37,277 nt of DNA from assembly GCF_002105465.1 (NCBI RefSeq), contig NZ_NCSQ01000157.1, forward strand, positions 1 to 37,277, written 5' to 3'. Below, piece by piece: positions 34,475-37,277 of the stretch. Under the pieces are notes generated by a model. That model searched no databases and had not been told where the DNA came from. It saw only the letters and a program-made list of their open reading frames with translations. The stretch is from Aquidulcibacter paucihalophilus. Lineage in GTDB: Bacteria; Pseudomonadota; Alphaproteobacteria; Caulobacterales; Aquidulcibacteraceae. Every line of letters starts with the position of its first letter. Position 1 is the first letter of the stretch. A program made the translations under genes and the position numbers.

Positions 34475-34496
34475 AAGGGGAGCGTTAGCTCCCCTT
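34475..34496 (-). terminator. Hairpin at the stop of the 70-aa gene
   Basis: AAGGGGAGC (34475-34483) pairs with GCTCCCCTT (34488-34496). The loop holds the stop codon of the small gene. No strong T tract follows on the minus strand, so it may instead stabilise the short mRNA. Confidence 0.5.
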
Positions 34497-34697
34497 CTTG
34501 TTGGCGGTTGGCTTATCTTCGTTGATGCGCATGACGATCCGACCGTTTACTGGGATGGCATTGAGTGCAAGCGTGAAGCCTTTGCCGTCCTTGGTTGACC
34601 ATGCAACGCCGATGTCGGTCCAGCGGGCGTTTTCGCCGTCACCTGTTACGTTGAACAAGCGGTGGCTTGGGCGGGATTTGGTTGTTGTGTCAGTCAT
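34485..34697 (-). CDS. Small ICE/plasmid-type conserved protein
   Basis: Protein of 70 aa beginning MTDTTTKSRPSHRLFNVTG, then ENARWTDIGVAW and DGKGFTLALNAIPVNGRIVMR. The sequence type is common on alphaproteobacterial plasmids and conjugative elements, where its function is unknown to me. AAGGAGAACC lies just before the ATG. Its stop is within a hairpin loop. Confidence 0.8.
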   Translation of the reverse strand: MTDTTTKSRPSHRLFNVTGDGENARWTDIGVAWSTKDGKGFTLALNAIPVNGRIVMRINEDKPTANKKGS

Positions 34698-34997
34698 ATT
34701 GGTTCTCCTTCGTTAAATCGCGTTGGGACAATTCCCGCTGCGTCATGGGGAGAAAAGCGACCAGACGAATAAGGCTGTGATCAAAGGTTTTGCGGATGCA
34801 AACTATCGCGCGGAGCTGCAAGGCACTGAAGCGAGCGACCTTGAACTCAGACGCGTCTGATCGATAACCCCATGAATGAATGCAAGCGGGATTTGGACTT
34901 TCAGTACGCGAGAAGATGAGAACCACACTGACATAACCGAAACCAAAGACCACCAAGCAGATCAGCCGATCAACTCGGTGAGAAAGCGCTCCGCAAA
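34698..34997. other. Gene-poor gap with a perfect 14-bp palindrome
   Basis: About 300 bp without a supported gene. An 88-codon minus frame exists but has no ribosome binding site or recognisable protein features. The perfect palindrome TCAGACG-CGTCTGA at 34847-34860 is the only marked structure and might be a regulator site. Confidence 0.5.
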
Positions 34998-35588
34998 CTA
35001 AGATCGCGCAAAGGCAATCAAGAGCGTCAAATCATACGCGTCGGCTGCACGCAATGCTTCGACATAGGCTCGCCGTGTCGTCGTTGGATCAACAAGATTT
35101 TGACTGCCCCAGGAAAAGCGTGGCTGACCTAGTTGCTGGGCGAACAAGTCGCCTACCATACGCGAGAAACGTCCATTTCCATTGGGGAATGGATGGATTG
35201 CCACCAAGCGGTGCGAAAAGCGCACAGCGATTTCATCGGCGGTGAATGTGCTGTTTGCCACCCAGAATTTTGCATCATCGATGGCTTGCGCAACATCCAT
35301 GGGAATACGCCATGCTTCAACACCGATATTGCGCGGCGTCTTTCGATAATCACCCGCCCATTTCCACACCTTACCGAACATACGCGTGTGCAAAGTGCGC
35401 AAAAACTTTTCATCGAGCACGTCGCGCTTGCGTGTTGCGAGCCATTTGGCCGCATCGGCAATATTGATCTGTTCGGCTTCGTTCAACTCACGGCGAAGCG
35501 TGATGTAGGATGGAATGAGCTGCTCACGCTCTTCGGGTTCAAGAGGTGTGTTGGCTTCATCATCTTCATCGAAAATAGGATCGCTCAT
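34998..35588 (-). CDS. Fic-domain protein, 'mobile mystery protein B' type
   Basis: Fic-fold protein of 196 aa. The Fic motif is HPFPNGNGRFSR (His132 to Arg143), with an Asn (Asn136) where AMP-transferring Fic enzymes have Asp or Glu. The rest matches the family called mobile mystery protein B, found paired with an XRE partner on mobile elements. Its start overlaps the end of the XRE gene by 4 bp. Family knowledge suggests a toxin-antitoxin-like or regulatory pair, but activity is unproved. The Asn could mean non-AMPylating chemistry or binding only. Confidence 0.88.
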   Translation of the reverse strand: MSDPIFDEDDEANTPLEPEEREQLIPSYITLRRELNEAEQINIADAAKWLATRKRDVLDEKFLRTLHTRMFGKVWKWAGDYRKTPRNIGVEAWRIPMDVAQAIDDAKFWVANSTFTADEIAVRFSHRLVAIHPFPNGNGRFSRMVGDLFAQQLGQPRFSWGSQNLVDPTTTRRAYVEALRAADAYDLTLLIAFARS

Positions 35589-36049
35589 TCGTCATCCCAC
35601 ACACGGCGAAGTGAACCCATGAGCATCTCTGAAACTAATCGCTCGCGCTCGGTCGCAAGATCGCGTTTATCCATCGCTTGATTTTCTAGGCGCATAGTAT
35701 GGTGATAGCGCGCAAGTTCTGTATCGGCCTTCTTTGCTGCTTGTTCACGCAAAATATCGTCCAGTGTAGTCGTCGGCACGATGGCATAGACGAATGTGCA
35801 ATTCATCGCTTCGGCGGCTTCTCGAAGGCTTTTGATCGTCGTCGATCCAGTCACTTCGGCTTTCTCAAGCGTATTTACGCGAGGGCGCGTAACGCCCATT
35901 CGTTCTGCCAGTTTTTGGGGAGACAAGCCAAGCGCTTCACGGATAGCCCGCACCCAGCCAAACGGAGGTACGATGACAGCTTCACGATTGAGCTTGCTCA
36001 AGCGGCGATCCAGATTTTTGCGGGCTAAAAGGGTTTGATCAGGGCTCAT
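35585..36049 (-). CDS. XRE-family regulator, 'mobile mystery protein A' type
   Basis: DNA-binding protein of 154 aa. The segment WVRAIREALGLSPQKLAERM, then GVTRPRVNTLEKAE and TTIKSLREAAEAM, is a Cro/C1-type helix-turn-helix of the mobile mystery protein A family. The C-terminal half is a helix-rich region that probably contacts the Fic partner. ATG 36049 has a GAGGATAACGA site; the frame runs further upstream to 36097 only by passing through the operator-like repeats, so the shorter start is preferred. The upstream AT-rich repeats suggest autoregulation of the XRE-Fic operon. Confidence 0.87.
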   Translation of the reverse strand: MSPDQTLLARKNLDRRLSKLNREAVIVPPFGWVRAIREALGLSPQKLAERMGVTRPRVNTLEKAEVTGSTTIKSLREAAEAMNCTFVYAIVPTTTLDDILREQAAKKADTELARYHHTMRLENQAMDKRDLATERERLVSEMLMGSLRRVWDDE

Positions 36050-36076
36050 TTCGTTATCCTCAGCCCCAATAGTGAC

Positions 36077-36157
36077 ACATATATGTTTCATTGTCAATTT
36101 ATTTTAGAAACATATGTATTTCTATTTTTCACATTAAGCGAAATATATATGTTTCAT
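36077..36157. promoter_or_regulatory. Repeated operator-like sites upstream of the XRE-Fic operon
   Basis: ATATATGTTTCAT occurs at 36079-36091 and again at 36145-36157 (same orientation). A related inverted copy AGAAACATATGTAT lies at 36106-36119. ACATATATGT and ACATATGT are themselves palindromic. The spacing (about 66 bp between direct copies) and AT-richness suggest binding sites for the XRE protein covering its own promoter and that of the divergent side. Confidence 0.65.
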
Positions 36158-36177
36158 TTGAACGTGATACTCCCGCT

Positions 36178-36495
36178 CTAAAAGAGCGAGAGTTGGTTGC
36201 TTGCAGCTTGGCGGGCTTGGCATTTGTGCCAGCATTTGGTGGCACCTGCATCCTCGAACCATGCTTCGACAAAGGCGGCTGGTCCGCCTGCATTGATCAC
36301 TGACTTTGCATCGATGAAGTGCGAGCGATAGCCAGTCTCTGTGACGGGCAGAGCCGCGCGTGCAGGCTTCACACTTTCGATTTCAAGATGACCAAGATGT
36401 CTTCCATCTTCAAACTCAACATAGCTGTTTTGCCAGCGGATTTCGATTTCAATACCGCGCCAATTTTTTGTGATGATTTGATATTCGCTATTCAT
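36178..36495 (-). CDS. Conserved plasmid/ICE-type small protein
   Basis: Protein of 105 aa starting MNSEYQIITKNWRGIEIEIRW. It contains HLEIESVKPARAALPVTETG, then YRSHFIDAKSVINAGGPAAF, and ends QLSLF. This pattern recurs in proteins of unknown function on alphaproteobacterial plasmids and conjugative elements. GGAGG at 36501-36505 sits 5 bp before the ATG, which decides the start against the longer frame. It is next to the ardC remnant, a common arrangement on mobile elements. Confidence 0.82.
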   Translation of the reverse strand: MNSEYQIITKNWRGIEIEIRWQNSYVEFEDGRHLGHLEIESVKPARAALPVTETGYRSHFIDAKSVINAGGPAAFVEAWFEDAGATKCWHKCQARQAASNQLSLF

Positions 36496-36776
36496 GTCTG
36501 CCTCCATTTTTGTTTGGGTTCGTCCAGTGGACGGGAGGCCAAAAGGCAGGGTGCAAAGGCGTAGCGTCACCAATTGGGGAACGGCCAACACGGGAGCGGA
36601 TTGCAAAGACGCGAATGGATCGGGCAAGCCGTTGACGATGCGACTTTAAGGAACTGGGGCCCTGCCAGCTTCACCGTCATTGTTACTGGATGATCCCAAA
36701 CAAGGAGGCAGACTAAACCGCTGAGGCGACTATCCATCACGCTTTTGAAAGCGCGGTAGAAATTGAAAGGCAGCCG

Positions 36777-37177
36777 TTAGGCCGCCTCTCGTTGTTGAGT
36801 TTGAGAAAAACTCATCAAGAATTCTGAAGCCTTGTTGGCCGCGCTTGCAGCGGCAAAGATCGCCTTGCGATCCGCCTTCAAGATGCGAAGCCAGTGACCA
36901 ATGTAATCAGCATGATCGGGACGTGCTTCAGATGTGATGCCAAGATCACCGCATAAGAATGCCGCGCCAAGTTCTGCAACCATTTCTTCCATTGCGTAGG
37001 CGTCATCACCGAAGCGTTCGCCGAATGTGCGTGCCAGGCGGTGCTCTGCGCCGCTCCAGTGTGTGAGCTCGTGAAGCAGAGTGGAATACCAGCCCTCGGT
37101 GGGCGTGCTCGTCTTGGTGCCGATGAAGCGGCTGCGATCTGGCATGCTGATCGTGTCAGTCGTGCGGCTGTAGCAGG
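36777..37177 (-). pseudogene. ardC-like antirestriction gene, cut by an IS66 element
   Basis: C-terminal part of an ArdC-type antirestriction/zincin-like protein. The frame reads TTDTISMPDRSRFIGTKTST, then GWYSTLLHELTHWSGAEHRL, with the zinc motif HELTH, then MVAELGAAFLCGDLGI and YIGHWLRILKADRKAIFAAA, all typical of ArdC C-termini. Upstream of position 37177 the sequence changes abruptly to an IS66 end, so the N-terminal ssDNA-binding half is missing here. A new ATG (37145) and an in-frame open stretch exist, but the product would lack the N-terminal domain and is unlikely to work as ArdC. Confidence 0.85.
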
Positions 37178-37277
37178 GTAAGCGTCTGGTCTGATACGCC
37201 TTGACCGATCAAGCGGGCTGTGGCGCGACGGCGGGCTTCCAGTTCCACGGCAACAGCTCGTGGAGGCGTGTGTTGGG
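37178..37277. mobile_element. End of an IS66-family insertion sequence
   Basis: The IS end begins at GTAAGCGTCTGG (37178), which fits the GTAA-type terminal inverted repeats of the IS66 family. A transposase C-terminus lies immediately inside. The rest of the element runs off the window. Target duplication cannot be checked because the other end is outside. Confidence 0.8.
37209..37277 (-). CDS. IS66-family transposase, C-terminal fragment
   Basis: The final 22 codons before a TGA (37209-37211) read NTRLHELLPWNWKPAVAPQPA after an initial Pro. The RLHELLPWNW motif is the characteristic end of the IS66 transposase (IS66 C-terminal element). The gene is cut by the window edge. The ardC remnant continues in the same frame after this TGA. 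Confidence 0.88.
   Translation of the reverse strand, partial: PNTRLHELLPWNWKPAVAPQPA

Larger units (their letters stand above)
30662..37277. mobile_element. Left part of an integrated genomic island at tRNA-Lys(CTT)
   Basis: The island begins at a duplicated tRNA-Lys 3' fragment with a tyrosine integrase directly inside. Its cargo is mobile-element typical: XRE/Fic pair, ArdC antirestriction, ICE/plasmid-type small proteins and an IS66 element. Transcription density is lower and gaps are wider than in the chromosomal part. The far end, with an intact tRNA-Lys, should lie beyond position 37277. Confidence 0.8.

Noticed and set aside
34690..34956. 88-codon minus frame upstream of the 70-aa gene
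   Set aside because: No ribosome binding site and no recognisable protein pattern; its 3' end overlaps the well-supported start region of the 70-aa gene.
36091..36303. Plus-strand 70-codon frame
   Set aside because: It reads through operator-like AT repeats and then antisense to the well-supported 105-aa gene.
36740..36753. Hairpin CGCTTT-TG-AAAGCG downstream of the ardC remnant
   Set aside because: Short stem with no T tract on the minus strand; not enough to call a terminator.

Overview
The window reads as chromosomal DNA of a curli-forming alphaproteobacterium that runs into the left end of an integrated genomic island. The assignment rests on family-level recognition only: a CsgH-like gene beside curli genes, an MlaE permease with an N-terminal STAS domain, a lipase/SDR/acyl-CoA lifestyle, and alphaproteobacterial-type plasmid/ICE small proteins on the island. 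Genus cannot be read from the sequence; Caulobacterales/Hyphomonadaceae-like or Rhizobiales-like are guesses.

Region 1 (1-6346, + strand) is a curli (functional amyloid) cluster: csgF, csgG, three curlin-repeat proteins (636, 294 and 191 aa), an unrecognised exported Ala/Pro-rich protein, and a CsgH-like small protein. Most junctions are 4-bp overlaps or short gaps. CsgG would be the outer-membrane secretion pore, CsgF its surface partner, the curlin proteins the fibre subunits, and CsgH a predicted amyloid inhibitor/chaperone. No csgE is seen in the window.

Region 2 (6121-10690) holds a frameshifted NAD-binding epimerase-like gene, a divergent LysR regulator, a PagL-like lipid A deacylase and a methyl-accepting chemotaxis protein with a good terminator.

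Region 3 (10891-16899) is acyl-CoA metabolism: enoyl-CoA hydratase, a small lipoprotein, a beta-lactamase-fold serine hydrolase, an ABM-fold protein, an acyl-CoA dehydrogenase, a class 3 lipase and a convergent SDR.

Region 4 (17109-23960) is peptide and sugar scavenging: an S46 dipeptidyl peptidase, a PQQ-type sugar dehydrogenase, an MFS transporter, an M14-like (DUF2817) peptidase and a dipeptide epimerase. Region 5 (24039-27880) is an Mla/MCE lipid-transport operon (permease, ATPase, MCE protein, auxiliary lipoprotein), followed by a convergent 840-aa membrane-anchored coiled-coil protein with a run of 26 prolines.

Region 6 (30662 to the end) is a mobile island. A 45-nt 3' fragment of tRNA-Lys(CTT) marks the probable attL, followed by a P4-type integrase. 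Cargo is an unknown exported protein, a Sel1-repeat protein, small ICE/plasmid-type proteins, a 'mobile mystery' XRE/Fic pair with repeated operator-like sites, and an ardC gene cut by an IS66-family element at the right edge. The other end of the island, with the regenerated intact tRNA-Lys, should lie beyond the window.
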